A DNA stretch of 58,848 nt, from the NCBI GenBank assembly GCA_043810355.1, contig JBDROB010000047.1:1-58848 (forward strand), read 5' to 3'. The notes under the pieces are model-generated. The model was not told where the DNA came from. It searched no databases and saw only the letters and a program-made list of their open reading frames with translations. The translations under genes were made by a program, and so were the position numbers. Positions 1 to 7,775 of the stretch are shown here, piece by piece (within the stretch, counting starts at the first letter, position 1; each line of letters starts with the position of its first letter). Source of the DNA: JAZDHV01 sp043810355. GTDB taxonomy: Archaea; Nanobdellota; Nanobdellia; Woesearchaeales; JAGVYU01.

Positions 1-136
1 GCGTTGAAAAAGTCTCCGTCCGTGCCATGTTTGCCATTGTTTGCCGTAGGCAAACATGGCATGGCTGGACGTAGCTGACCATGTTCCCATGATTCATTAT
101 GGGGTTATGGTCAGCGAAGTAGGAGATTTTCAACGC
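1..136. repeat. Nested inverted-repeat element without a gene
   Basis: Outer arms GCGTTGAAAAAGTCTCC (1-17) and GGAGATTTTCAACGC (122-136) are complementary apart from two unpaired bases. Inside are two further hairpins: GCCATGTTTGCC with GGCAAACATGGC, and GCTGACCAT with ATGGTCAGC. The result is a three-armed fold. No coding gene lies inside. Similar gene-less elements recur at 377, 447, 12122, 13924 and 56357. Confidence 0.7.
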
Positions 137-186
137 AGCCATAGGATTGCATAAGATTTATAAATATATGAAAATATGGTGGTGAT

Positions 187-333
187 ATGGACAAAAAACT
201 TAAGAAGAACAAAGTCATTACTCAAAAAGAGCATGATGAGTGGCATAGGAATCATAAGGAATATGACAATAAGATTGATAAGGAGCATGAGGTTTGCCAC
301 AAAAAGATAGGATTGACAGTTAAGAAAGGTTAG
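187..333 (+). CDS. Small highly charged protein, 48 aa, unknown function
   Basis: I do not recognise this family. The ORF encodes 48 residues rich in Lys, His, Glu and Asp, with no membrane segment and one Cys. The start is ATG 187, preceded by a GGTGGTG ribosome-binding-like stretch at 177-183 and a TATA-like GATTTATAAATATA about 30 bp upstream. The regular charged pattern suggests a helical, possibly nucleic-acid-binding peptide, which is inference. The opposite strand is also open here, but its hydrophobic product looks like the complement of the charged codons. Confidence 0.5.
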   Translation: MDKKLKKNKVITQKEHDEWHRNHKEYDNKIDKEHEVCHKKIGLTVKKG

Positions 334-376
334 GGAGCACAAAGGCTTAATTCTATTATACTTTGCTTATGGATTT

Positions 377-443
377 ATTGAAAATTCGATCCTAATACTT
401 CATTCTTTAGAATGAAGATACAGGATCGAATCGAATTTTCAAT
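377..443. repeat. Nested hairpin element with TTGAAAA/TTTTCAA termini
   Basis: The arm ATTGAAAATTCGATCCT at 377-393 pairs with AGGATCGA plus GAATTTTCAAT at 422-443, leaving a few unpaired bases. The inner stem TTCATTCT/AGAATGAA occupies about 399-417. It is a compact gene-less fold of the same style as the element at 1-136. Confidence 0.65.
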
Positions 444-446
444 CCC

Positions 447-591
447 AAAAATTTGACAACACTAATGCGAGTCCGTAATACCCTCTGCTTTAGCATGGGG
501 ATATGTCAGAAATCACTTCTTGATTTCTGAGCATGTTAAGATGCATTTGGCATCTAAACAGGACGAGCATATTAATATTTGTCAAATTTTT
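447..591. repeat. Nested inverted-repeat element with several inner hairpins
   Basis: The outer arm AAAAATTTGACAA (447-459) is a perfect complement of TTGTCAAATTTTT (579-591). Inside, ATGCGAGTCC and GGACGAGCAT form a second, imperfect layer. Two local hairpins follow: CAGAAATCA/TGATTTCTG and AGATGC/GCATCT. No ORF lies inside. Together with the two elements upstream, it fills most of the gene-poor start of the window. Confidence 0.65.
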
Positions 592-672
592 GTTATTTCT
601 CTTTGTTTGATTTAACATAGGTAACTAAATAAAGACATTAAAAAACAAATGTTTTATTCATGTTGTATTCAA

Positions 673-716
673 GACCACTGGACATTCTGCTGTGAGATAT
701 ATAAATGAGTTCTGAT
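673..716 (+). promoter_or_regulatory. Repeated promoter block, copy 1 (before the RecA-like gene)
   Basis: This 44-bp block starts GACCACTGGAC, contains ATTCTGCTGTGA and ends in the TATA box GATATATAAA followed by TGAGTTCTGAT. All 44 bases recur at 2782-2825, and 32 recur at 14095-14126. The TATA predicts transcription start near 727, giving a leader of about 125 nt before the RecA-like gene. ACA and TGT flank a TTCTGC core, a possible regulator site. A shared, inducible control is inferred. Confidence 0.8.
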
Positions 717-725
717 TAAAGAAAT

Positions 726-783
726 GATGGGATTGCCCATCACTAAAGAAAAGCCCCTCAACAAGGTATTTCTAAGTGATGGG
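726..783 (+). promoter_or_regulatory. Leader with two mutually exclusive hairpins
   Basis: CCCATC at 736-741 can pair either with GATGGG just upstream (726-731) or, extended to CCCATCAC, with GTGATGGG at 776-783. The two pairings exclude each other, as in attenuators or riboregulators. The segment lies between the shared promoter block and the ribosome-binding site of the RecA-like gene. A 64-codon ORF starts here but resembles no protein I know. Confidence 0.4.
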
Positions 784-853
784 TGGTCCCACTCATATTT
801 AAACTTTTGGAATTCGGAAAAATTCAGATTAATTCATTTAAATGGAGGTAATA

Positions 854-1348
854 ATGAACCAACTGAACCTTCAATTAGGCAGAGCTATTCCAATAAATGG
901 TACAAGAAAAGAGATTAGAATGATCTTCCTTGACTTATGCACATCTTTGTACCAGAATGGAATTAAAAGGATTCTTTTTATTGACACAATCAATTTTCTT
1001 GATCCTCATAGGATGGATCTAGGAGATCTGAATGAGATAAACTTCTATGATAACATATTCTGTGTCAGGACAGGCCTGCCATATGACCTTTATGCAAGGC
1101 TGAGTACAGCAGAATCTTTCATAAGATATCACAGGATTCAGGTATTGTTAGTCTCATCAATATCTTCTCTTTTCTCTGGTTTTGAAAAAAACGAAACCAA
1201 ACAGATCGTAAAGAATATTCTTGAAAAAATCAATAATCTCACAGAAAAATGCAATCTGTTCACAATCATAGGCAACACAACCTCTGATGAAAAGGATGTG
1301 ATGGAGGCTTATGATGTTGTAGATAGGATTATGTCTAATCAATCTTAA
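854..1348 (+). CDS. RecA/RadA-like protein with degenerate ATPase motifs
   Basis: This 164-aa protein follows the RecA/RadA core order: a strand resembling RadA's YIDTEGTF (here ILFIDTINFL), a conserved CVRTGLPYDL-type segment, and the Walker B-like strand VLLVSSISSLF. The Walker A region (around INGTRKE) lacks GxxxxGKT, and the Walker B Asp is Ser, so ATP hydrolysis is unlikely. Bacterial ImuA and the archaeal RadA paralogues seen with PolB2 are analogous partners of translesion polymerases. ATG 854 is chosen because GGAGGT lies at 844-849; an in-frame ATG at 842 precedes that site. Its promoter block is shared with the 112-aa gene and PolB2, so a common role in damage tolerance is inferred. 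Confidence 0.65.
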   Translation: MNQLNLQLGRAIPINGTRKEIRMIFLDLCTSLYQNGIKRILFIDTINFLDPHRMDLGDLNEINFYDNIFCVRTGLPYDLYARLSTAESFIRYHRIQVLLVSSISSLFSGFEKNETKQIVKNILEKINNLTEKCNLFTIIGNTTSDEKDVMEAYDVVDRIMSNQS

Positions 1349-1425
1349 CTAAATTGCAGAAAAATTCGATTTTAATAATCAAAATGAAAAGATTTATATA
1401 ATTGTAGATATGCACAAATATACAA

Positions 1426-1689
1426 ATGAATAATTTAGAGTATAAATCAAGATTATACAAGGCTTTAGGTGAACCTATAAGATTAAGGATTATCCAATAC
1501 CTTATGAAAAAGGGACAATGCACTTGTATTTGTGAATTGAGTAAACTTCTAAAAAGGGATCAATCTGTAATCTTTAGGCATATACAGATATTAAAGCAGG
1601 CTGGCATTATCAATACAAATAAAAAAGCCAAATATCTGATGTGTTGTATCAAAGATAAAGATAAGATTAAGAAATTGTTGGAGGATTAA
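1426..1689 (+). CDS. ArsR-family metal-responsive repressor
   Basis: This 87-aa winged-helix protein has the ArsR hallmarks: ALGEPIRLRIIQYL at the N-terminus, then CTCICELSKLL, and the recognition helix SVIFRHIQILKQAGII. The Cys-rich CTCIC at the start of the sensing helix resembles the ELCVC metalloid- or metal-binding site of ArsR and CadC relatives. A TATA-like GATTTATATAATT lies about 30 bp before ATG 1426. It heads a tight operon with the Cys4 mini-protein and the permease, so autoregulated control of that export unit is likely. The ligand (arsenic species or a soft metal) cannot be fixed from sequence. Confidence 0.85.
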   Translation: MNNLEYKSRLYKALGEPIRLRIIQYLMKKGQCTCICELSKLLKRDQSVIFRHIQILKQAGIINTNKKAKYLMCCIKDKDKIKKLLED

Positions 1690-1690
1690 G

Positions 1691-1813
1691 ATGGCAAAAA
1701 AGAAAAAGGGATTTTTTAGTAGATTAACAGCTAAACTTGATACTAAACTTGAAAAGAGATCTAAGAATAAGAAGTGCTGTTGTTGTCAGGATTCTAAAGA
1801 TAAGAAATGCTAG
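1691..1813 (+). CDS. 40-aa lysine-rich protein with a CCCC motif
   Basis: This short ORF sits one base after the ArsR stop and overlaps the permease start by 7 nt, so translation is probably coupled. It has a basic N-terminus (MAKKKKGFFSRL), a charged helix, then four consecutive cysteines (CCCCQ) and a C-terminal Cys. Five Cys near the C-terminus suggest a metal- or metalloid-binding peptide handing ligand to the permease. That role is inferred from position and composition, and I know no named family. Confidence 0.6.
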   Translation: MAKKKKGFFSRLTAKLDTKLEKRSKNKKCCCCQDSKDKKC

Positions 1814-2766
1814 AAGAAATTTTAAATTGGATACTGTACTCAATTATAGGACTAAACCCAACAATAAAATGGGTTGAAACACTTAATTTTTTTATCTATG
1901 ATTCTATCAAGATCATATTGCTTCTGTTTGTGATGATATCTATTATAGGATTCCTAAGAACCTATTTACCTCAAAATAAGATAAAAAGATGGATAAGCGG
2001 CAAAAAGTATGGCACAAGTAATCTTATTGCATCTTTTTTTGGAGCAATAACCCCTTTTTGTTCATGTTCTTCAATTCCGATCTTTCTGGGTTTTTTAGAA
2101 GCAGGAATACCCCTTGGTGTTACATTCTCATTTTTAATCACTTCCCCTTTAGTAAATGAATATTTAGTAGTATTAATGTTCGGATTTTTTGGATGGAAAA
2201 TAACTTTAGCATATGTAATAAGTGGAATATTGATAGGTACAATATCTGGGCTGATTCTTGGAAAGATGAATCTTGAGAAATATTTAGTGAAAGACCTTGT
2301 CTCTACTAATAATACTAAAAAAGAAATAAGATTTAAAGGTCTTAAAAAAAGATTGGATTTTGGGCTGAATGAATCATTGTCTATAACCCGAAAATTATGG
2401 TTATGGATATTAGTAGGTGTTGGGGTTGGGGCAGTTATTCATAATTACGTGCCATCAGAAGTGATTCAATCAATAATAATCAAAGGAGGCATATTTGCAG
2501 TTCCAATTGCAGTAATTTTAGGAGTGCCCTTGTATGGGAGTTGTGCAGCAATTGTTCCTATTGCATTAGTATTATTTGAGAAAGGGGTTCCTATAGGCAC
2601 AGCTTTAGCTTTTATGATGGCTATATCTGGACTAAGTTTTCCAGAAGCAGTCATCTTAAGAAGGGCAATGAAGCTTAAATTAATCATGATATTCTTTTTA
2701 GTTGTTACAATGGCAATAATCCTGACTGGTTATATCTACAATCTTTTGCAAATCTTACTTATTTAA
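1807..2766 (+). CDS. COG0701-type permease (ArsP-like)
   Basis: This 319-aa protein has about eight hydrophobic segments. The signature around residues 75-112 contains PFCSCSSIPIF and GIPLGVTFSFLITSPLVNE, typical of the predicted permease family that includes ArsP, an exporter of trivalent organoarsenicals. A second half repeats the pattern with GVPLYGSCAAIVPIA. Length matches the family. It is translated from an ATG inside the end of the Cys4 mini-protein and is the last gene of the ArsR unit. Substrate is uncertain: relatives carry arsenicals, and others are uncharacterised. Confidence 0.85.
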   Translation: MLEEILNWILYSIIGLNPTIKWVETLNFFIYDSIKIILLLFVMISIIGFLRTYLPQNKIKRWISGKKYGTSNLIASFFGAITPFCSCSSIPIFLGFLEAGIPLGVTFSFLITSPLVNEYLVVLMFGFFGWKITLAYVISGILIGTISGLILGKMNLEKYLVKDLVSTNNTKKEIRFKGLKKRLDFGLNESLSITRKLWLWILVGVGVGAVIHNYVPSEVIQSIIIKGGIFAVPIAVILGVPLYGSCAAIVPIALVLFEKGVPIGTALAFMMAISGLSFPEAVILRRAMKLKLIMIFFLVVTMAIILTGYIYNLLQILLI

Positions 2767-2781
2767 GTAAAATACTTCTTT

Positions 2782-2825
2782 GACCACTGGACATTCTGCT
2801 GTGAGATATATAAATGAGTTCTGAT
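2782..2825 (+). promoter_or_regulatory. Repeated promoter block, copy 2 (before the 112-aa gene)
   Basis: All 44 bases match copy 1 at 673-716, including the TATA box GATATATAAA. It lies just after the permease stop and 33 bp before the start of the helical 112-aa gene, an almost leaderless arrangement. Identity this long between two intergenic sites argues for conserved regulation or recent duplication. Confidence 0.8.
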
Positions 2826-2857
2826 CTGATTTTAATTAACAAATAAATGGGGTGAAA

Positions 2858-3196
2858 ATGGGACACACAATAATGTCTATGCGCTGGGTCATCTATGATG
2901 AGATCCAGAAGCTGAAAAAGCTCTCTGATTCTTTGAGAGAGCCAGAGCATAGTATTGCAAATTCATTGTTATACCATATCTACAACAATATATCTGGAAT
3001 AACGCATGCTAATCCTTTTCCAAAGGATCTGCTAAACAGCATGATCTACACAATCTTGATAGAAGAAAAAAAGAAAAAAGGCATTGATGTCGACAACCTG
3101 ACTTTATTGTTGTTCTCTATCATTGTAAGGCATAAGGCTGGGAAGATTGAATTAGAAAAAAGTGATTTATATAAAAGGCAAATTTCAATCAAGTAA
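2858..3196 (+). CDS. Helical 112-aa protein co-regulated with PolB2
   Basis: I recognise no named family. The protein is predicted mostly helical, with an amphipathic N-terminal half (IYDEIQKLKKLSDSL), a central SLLYHIYNNI segment and a basic end; there is no signal peptide or metal motif. ATG 2858 is preferred over an in-frame GTG at 2852 because GGGGTG precedes it. It is driven by the promoter block shared with the RecA-like and PolB2 genes. By analogy with PolB2 loci, where a small helical protein accompanies the polymerase, it may be a third component. That is inference. Confidence 0.6.
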   Translation: MGHTIMSMRWVIYDEIQKLKKLSDSLREPEHSIANSLLYHIYNNISGITHANPFPKDLLNSMIYTILIEEKKKKGIDVDNLTLLLFSIIVRHKAGKIELEKSDLYKRQISIK

Positions 3197-3250
3197 AAGA
3201 ATATGGTTAAGTTGGAAATGTTTATAAAACAGAATATATTCTCAAACAGT

Positions 3251-3532
3251 ATGGAATTTGACCATTATAAGGATCCAAAAGAAGCAGAATTAGTCTGGGA
3301 AGCATATTCCAGAGATTTGAAGAGATATGGATTGATAGTAGAAGCAGTAAGTGTTGCAGAAAGATGTGACACAGCAGATTCTTTAGATATTAGATTGGAT
3401 ATGATGGTCACTGCAGAAGCGAGCAGAAATATCAGTCGAAAAAGATATACATCTTCTTCATCTCCTATAGATATAGATGCATTTGGATCTTGGTCACTTG
3501 TTGTAAGGGCTTATGAGATGGATTTCCCTTAA
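3251..3532 (+). CDS. Hypothetical protein, 93 aa
   Basis: No family recognised. ATG 3251 is chosen because the TATA-like GTTTATAAAAC at about 3219-3229 lies 27 bp upstream, the usual leaderless spacing here; an in-frame ATG at 3203 would sit before that box. The product is soluble and acidic at its start (EFDHYKDPKEAELVWEAY), with a serine-rich stretch near residue 75. Its last four bases overlap the end of the convergent 139-aa gene. Confidence 0.55.
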   Translation: MEFDHYKDPKEAELVWEAYSRDLKRYGLIVEAVSVAERCDTADSLDIRLDMMVTAEASRNISRKRYTSSSSPIDIDAFGSWSLVVRAYEMDFP

Positions 3533-3948
3533 GAAGGCAGCAGCCATTTTCTTGCAACTGCTTTCCAATCTCGTTTTGTATATTTCCCAGATAATATTTC
3601 AACTAATACCTTAGTTGAATCATCATACTCTCTTGGTAATTTTATTACTGACCCATGTTTATTCAATGCTATTGCCTGCACAACTTTCTCCTCTAGATCA
3701 AATGGTTCTCCGACAACAATTCCTTGAACTCCATATCTGTTCCCATCAACAATTTGCTGAGCCCTTTTGCAATAACCTATCTTAGAATAATTTATTACCA
3801 TCACTTTCAAATCTTTTTGTTTGACTATGCCAACTAATACTGTTTTATCAGGCACATAGATGGAATCTAAAGTATAGACGCTTAATCCCATTGGATCATG
3901 CTTGTCTTTTTCCCTTGTTCTGATGTGGTATGAGTCCATTCTTGGCAT
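3529..3948 (-). CDS. Hypothetical protein, 139 aa
   Basis: No family recognised. It is a soluble alpha/beta-looking protein with several beta strands (VLVGIVKQ, LKVMVINYS, QGIVVGEP) and a helical, basic C-terminus ending in WKAVARKWLL. There is no signal peptide, membrane segment or obvious catalytic motif. It is convergent with the 93-aa gene, and a TATA-like AT-rich stretch precedes its start on the minus strand. Confidence 0.55.
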   Translation of the reverse strand: MPRMDSYHIRTREKDKHDPMGLSVYTLDSIYVPDKTVLVGIVKQKDLKVMVINYSKIGYCKRAQQIVDGNRYGVQGIVVGEPFDLEEKVVQAIALNKHGSVIKLPREYDDSTKVLVEILSGKYTKRDWKAVARKWLLPS

Positions 3949-3967
3949 AGATATACTAAATCATATA

Positions 3968-4207
3968 TTAAAATTTCTGTGATTTGAGATATTTTGAAAT
4001 CAATTCAACTTTTTTTTTATTAATCATTTCATAGAATTTTCTTGTATAATTTAATGGTAATATAGGGATATGTAATCTTTTCCATTCAATCTTTTCAGTC
4101 TTGTCAAACATATCTAATCTTCTATCTTCTTCAGGTGTTATTTGTCTTGTCATTTTAGTTTTCCTCTTGAGTAGTTTATTTAACCACTTCTTAATGACAA
4201 TAAACAT
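3968..4207 (-). CDS. Small basic hypothetical protein
   Basis: Up to 79 residues, Lys-rich and soluble, with no known motif. A second start at MTRQITPEEDRRL, about 18 codons in, is equally possible. It diverges from the TrmB-like gene downstream, and the two starts nearly touch if the upstream ATG is used. Real coding is plausible from the charged, helix-forming composition but not certain. Confidence 0.4.
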   Translation of the reverse strand: MFIVIKKWLNKLLKRKTKMTRQITPEEDRRLDMFDKTEKIEWKRLHIPILPLNYTRKFYEMINKKKVELISKYLKSQKF

Positions 4208-4288
4208 ATGAGGTATATAAGTCTTTGTTGTAATCCTAATAGCAACAAAATAGTAATGTTTAAATATAAACTAAACTCTCTTTATTGT

Positions 4289-5008
4289 ATGAATACAGAA
4301 GAACTGCAAGAATTTGGATTATCAAATACAGAAGCAAAAGTATATTTAGCTTTGCTTGAGCTTGGAAAAAGCAAAGCAGGGGAGATAACTAAAAAATCTG
4401 CTGTAAATAGGACTAATGTTTATGATGCTCTTGAAAGACTTATTGAAAAAGGTCTTGTTTCTTATATTTCAGAGAATAATAAAAAAGTCTTTGAAGCTGT
4501 AAATCCTCAAAGACTTCAAGAAATTCTAAAAGATAAGCAAGATAAACTAGGAAAAACAATAGAAGAACTTAAATCCAGATACCAAAAAAGCCAGAAGCAA
4601 GAAGATGCTTTTGTCTTTAGAGGCAAGAATGGAATAAAATCTATTTTTGAAGATATTTTAAACGAAAAGAAAGAGCTTTTTTGCTATGGTGCAGAAAGCA
4701 GGTTTAAAGAGATGTTTCCTTTTTATCAAAAGCATTGGAATAAAGAAAGAGCAAGATTAAAGATAAAGGTTAAAATGATTTACAGCGAAAGAGTTAAACA
4801 AGAAAAGAGAAAAGAAAATCTTAAACTTCTTGAAATGAAGTTTTTGCCTGAAACTTATGATTTTCCTTCTATGGTTATGATTTATGGCAATAGAGTTGTT
4901 ACGATTGTTTGGCTTGAAGAGCCATTTGGATTTATGATTAAGAGCGAAGAAGCGGTAAAGAGTAATATGAATTTCTTTGAGTTATTGTGGAAGATAGCCA
5001 AAAATTAA
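4289..5008 (+). CDS. TrmB-family transcriptional regulator
   Basis: 239 aa. The N-terminal winged helix reads FGLSNTEAKVYLALLELG, then ITKKSAVNRTNVYDALERLIEKGLVS, the classical TrmB DNA-binding domain. A coiled linker follows (around residues 75-100), then a phospholipase-D-like effector fold typical of TrmB relatives. ATG 4289 is chosen because TTAAATATAA lies about 25 bp upstream. It is convergent with the PIN toxin gene, and the ends overlap by four bases. A close paralogue sits at 51420, also convergent with a PIN gene. TrmB relatives often sense sugars, but the ligand here is unknown. Confidence 0.85.
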   Translation: MNTEELQEFGLSNTEAKVYLALLELGKSKAGEITKKSAVNRTNVYDALERLIEKGLVSYISENNKKVFEAVNPQRLQEILKDKQDKLGKTIEELKSRYQKSQKQEDAFVFRGKNGIKSIFEDILNEKKELFCYGAESRFKEMFPFYQKHWNKERARLKIKVKMIYSERVKQEKRKENLKLLEMKFLPETYDFPSMVMIYGNRVVTIVWLEEPFGFMIKSEEAVKSNMNFFELLWKIAKN

Positions 5009-5406
5009 AGAATCAAAACAGCTTCTTCTGGCTTTAAAATCCTGATTTTATTGTATTCTTTCAGTTTCAAAAGGTGCTTGTCCTGGCTTACGATAAAATC
5101 TGCTTCTCCATAAACCGCAGCTTCAACAAACTTATCATCTTCTGGGTCGTCTTTTACTGCTTGTATCGCTACAATAGGATCTACTATCATTGAGTTTTCT
5201 ATGATAAGATTTTTCCATTCTTCAATTAATTCTTCATCCATAGAAATCTTGAAGCTTCTAAGAGTTTCTACCAATTCTTCAATAAGTTGAGGAGAACTTA
5301 CTAGCTGAAACTTTCCTCTTTTCCATTTGTCTATGATTTGAGAACAAAAGTTTCCTTCCCAGAATATTCCTGAGATGAATACATTCGTGTCTAAAACTAT
5401 TCTCAT
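5005..5406 (-). CDS. PIN-domain toxin, VapC-like
   Basis: 133 aa, the usual PIN length. Acidic residues expected for the Mg-dependent RNase site are present: the Asp of VLDTNVFISG near the N-terminus, a Glu in QLIEELVETL, and DDPEDDKFVEAA followed by ADFIVSQDKHLL. This belongs to the COG1569-like group of PIN proteins that pair with AbrB-type antitoxins. Its start overlaps the antitoxin stop by four bases, so the two are translationally coupled. It probably cleaves RNA when released from the antitoxin. Confidence 0.85.
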   Translation of the reverse strand: MRIVLDTNVFISGIFWEGNFCSQIIDKWKRGKFQLVSSPQLIEELVETLRSFKISMDEELIEEWKNLIIENSMIVDPIVAIQAVKDDPEDDKFVEAAVYGEADFIVSQDKHLLKLKEYNKIRILKPEEAVLIL

Positions 5407-5663
5407 TTTTTCCTTGCTTCGCTTATAGCTTCAGATACATCTGCTTCTTTTAATCCTCTCTTTTTTGCGAATTCTCTTGTTTTTTTGAGCAGTTTATCTA
5501 CTCCGCTAAAAGAAGGCATTTCAAGTTTCTTTAAGACAATAGTGTTATCTTCTCCGATAACTACAAATTTCTCTCCTTCATGTATTCTCAATCTGTCTCT
5601 TAGACTTTGAGGTATTACTATTTGCCCTCTTGAACTCATACTTGTTATTTCAATATTTTCCAT
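5403..5663 (-). CDS. AbrB/MazE-type antitoxin
   Basis: 86 aa. The N-terminal swapped-hairpin AbrB fold is evident: SSRGQIVIPQSLRDRLRIHEGEKFVV. The C-terminal half (VDKLLKKTREFAKKRGLKEADV) is helical and would bind the PIN toxin. A strong AGGAGG precedes the ATG on the minus strand, and CTTATAAATAAG lies upstream as a TATA candidate. It likely neutralises the adjacent toxin and represses its own promoter. Confidence 0.85.
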   Translation of the reverse strand: MENIEITSMSSRGQIVIPQSLRDRLRIHEGEKFVVIGEDNTIVLKKLEMPSFSGVDKLLKKTREFAKKRGLKEADVSEAISEARKK

Positions 5664-5959
5664 TTTTATCCTCCTGTAAGTTTATATTATTGGTAAGATT
5701 ATCTTATTTATAAGCTTTTCGGTTTGTTTTCGTTCGTCTGCCCCCAAATTCGTTTAGAAAATTTTTGCTTAGTAGTAGGGGTGGTGGGCGGGGAGAGTGG
5801 TGGGAGGTAAAACCTTGAGCGATTAGCGAAAGGCTATCTGTTGCATCAGCAACTCACCTGCACCCCCTTTAAATTAAAAGTTTGATTGTGTATAATCCTT
5901 GTTAAACTCTCCGAAGGATTGATTTTTAGTGCAACGATGCCGAAGGCAAAAAATCAAAG
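5664..5959. other. Intergenic region holding the first array spacer
   Basis: No gene seen. It contains G-rich sequence (GGGGTGGTGGGCGGGG), a GTTGC/GCAAC hairpin and, from about 5886, the array spacer: ATTG, TATAATC, then CTTGTTAAAC at 5898-5907, followed by GTGCAACGATG. No matching cassette arm was found to its left, so it may be an array end or the remnant of a lost cassette. Confidence 0.5.
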
Positions 5960-7200
5960 TAAAATTTCCGTTTCCAATAAATATCTGCGAAGCAGACTAA
6001 ATGTCCGAAGGACAGAGGCGAGAACCCCCACCTTGTGCTTCGCACAGAATTACTCTCTTGACAAATTGAAAATAAATCCTTTTTCTCCATCACTTACAAC
6101 TCTAAGCCTTTCTCCAGTTTCAATAGGGTATCTATGTTCGTGTTCCCTTCCCCCATAAAATGGCTGACTCAACGAATCTTTTGCATTAAGATACAAGATT
6201 CCTTTCTTTCTTGAAACTTCCATGTCGTGATGTTCTCCTAAATCTGTATAAGCTACAACAGCCCTTTTATTAGGTGTCCAATTATCAAGATGTGTGCAGT
6301 AAAATTGAAGATATGGCGTTACAAGAACATATCCTTCAGGATGACTTTTATCAAATTCTTCCAGACCATCTGCATCAACGCCATCTACCCCATAATAATG
6401 AGTAATTGAAAATGCTTCGCCTGTAAAATCACCAGTTCCATTTAAGTCATGTGTTGATGCAATTAACCCTTTATCTTGTAATTCAGGCATCTGAAACTTT
6501 TCAGAATCAGATAATCGGGTTAATTTTCTTGCCTGAAGAAGATTATACTGCCAATCTCCAGAATTACCGTAAGTTGCAAATTCCATTATTATTGGATGCT
6601 TTAACTCTCTTTCAGCAAAAAGAGCAATACTTGCTAAATTTTCAACTTCTTCATTTGACCATCTTGAATAATTTCTGGACATAACAACGGGACTTGATGT
6701 ATCAGGGAATACAGTTCCATCTTCAGCATATTCTCTGAGAAATGCTTCAATATATCTTTCACTATCATAAGCAGATTCTCTTATTATTTTTACAATATCT
6801 CTTGGTGCTGGAAATTTAGAATAAACAACTCCCGTATGCTCTTTTTTATCAACCATTGCCTGAACAATAACAGGAATTCTTTCATCAAGTACAGCACCAA
6901 CTTCACCAGCATATTTATTTGCCTTTTCAGTTTTTGCACTCTTTCTCACTTGATGAATTGTTCTGACTAATTTCTCTCTTGGAACATCAAGGTATGTTTC
7001 AAAAATTCCATCAAAAGAGTGTTCTCCATTATCTTCTAAAACTGATGAAGACCTAACCGCATATCTCTCAGAACCCAAAGAATCTGCGACTCCAATTATA
7101 TCTTGATAACTTCCTGCTAAGTTTAGTGAAGATGGAACTACAAAGAAATTAGGAACTATAACTTTCCCGCGATAAACGACTTCTTCGTTTAAATTCTCTA

Positions 7201-7775
7201 GCTAGAAATCCCCACCACTTGTGGTAGGGGATGAATAGCGTAATGCTTATAGAATACTGATTCTAGACATTACGGATTGGTAGAATGATGAGCCTCACAA
7301 AGGAGGTGAGGCCCAATGAGATACTCAGACCACAAATACAAACATGGTATCGGTTGGACGATGTGCCATATACAATGGGTCACAAAGTATCGATATAAGG
7401 TATTTAGTGACTTGAAGCTAAAAAACCTTTTGGAAATTCTGCTTATGGAGTCTAGCAGAAGACACAATTTTAACCTGTTGGAGATGGAGGTTCAGCCTGA
7501 TCATGTGCACGCTTTAGTGGCATTAAGGCCAAGTATGTCTCCATCTTTTGCTTTACAGGCAATGAAGGGCTACACTAGCAGATTGCTTTTCCTTATGGAG
7601 GAGGAAACTCTTTCCAGATGGTATTTTGATAATGGAAAAGAAAGAAGCCTATGGGGAGATGGTAAATTCATTGGGTCTGTCGGACATATAACTCTAGAAA
7701 AAGCAAAAGAGTACTTAGAGAAACAAGAGGCTTATCATGCCAAAGAATCCCCACCCTTTAGGGTTGGGGAGCATT
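7201..7775 (+). mobile_element. IS200/IS605-type insertion sequence, tnpA only
   Basis: About 575 bp with subterminal hairpins in place of terminal inverted repeats: CCCCACCAC/GTGGTAGGGG near the left end (about 7208-7231) and TCCCCACCCT/AGGGTTGGGGA near the right end (about 7748-7770). It carries only the Y1 transposase, no tnpB. The interrupted host gene reads through both junctions with no target duplication, as expected for this single-strand family. Confidence 0.9.

Noticed and set aside
130..342. Hydrophobic minus-strand frame of 70 codons
   Set aside because: It mirrors a charged plus-strand ORF (187-333) with ribosome-binding-like and TATA sequences; the hydrophobic product is the expected complement of Lys/Glu/His codons.
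724..918. 64-codon ORF between the promoter block and the RecA-like gene
   Set aside because: It has no ribosome-binding site, overlaps the real gene, and its bases are better explained by the pairing segments of the leader.
5886..6158. 90-codon plus-strand ORF over the cassette 1 left border
   Set aside because: It runs through inverted-repeat arms and antisense to the end of the PEP-synthase-like gene, with no promoter or recognisable protein.
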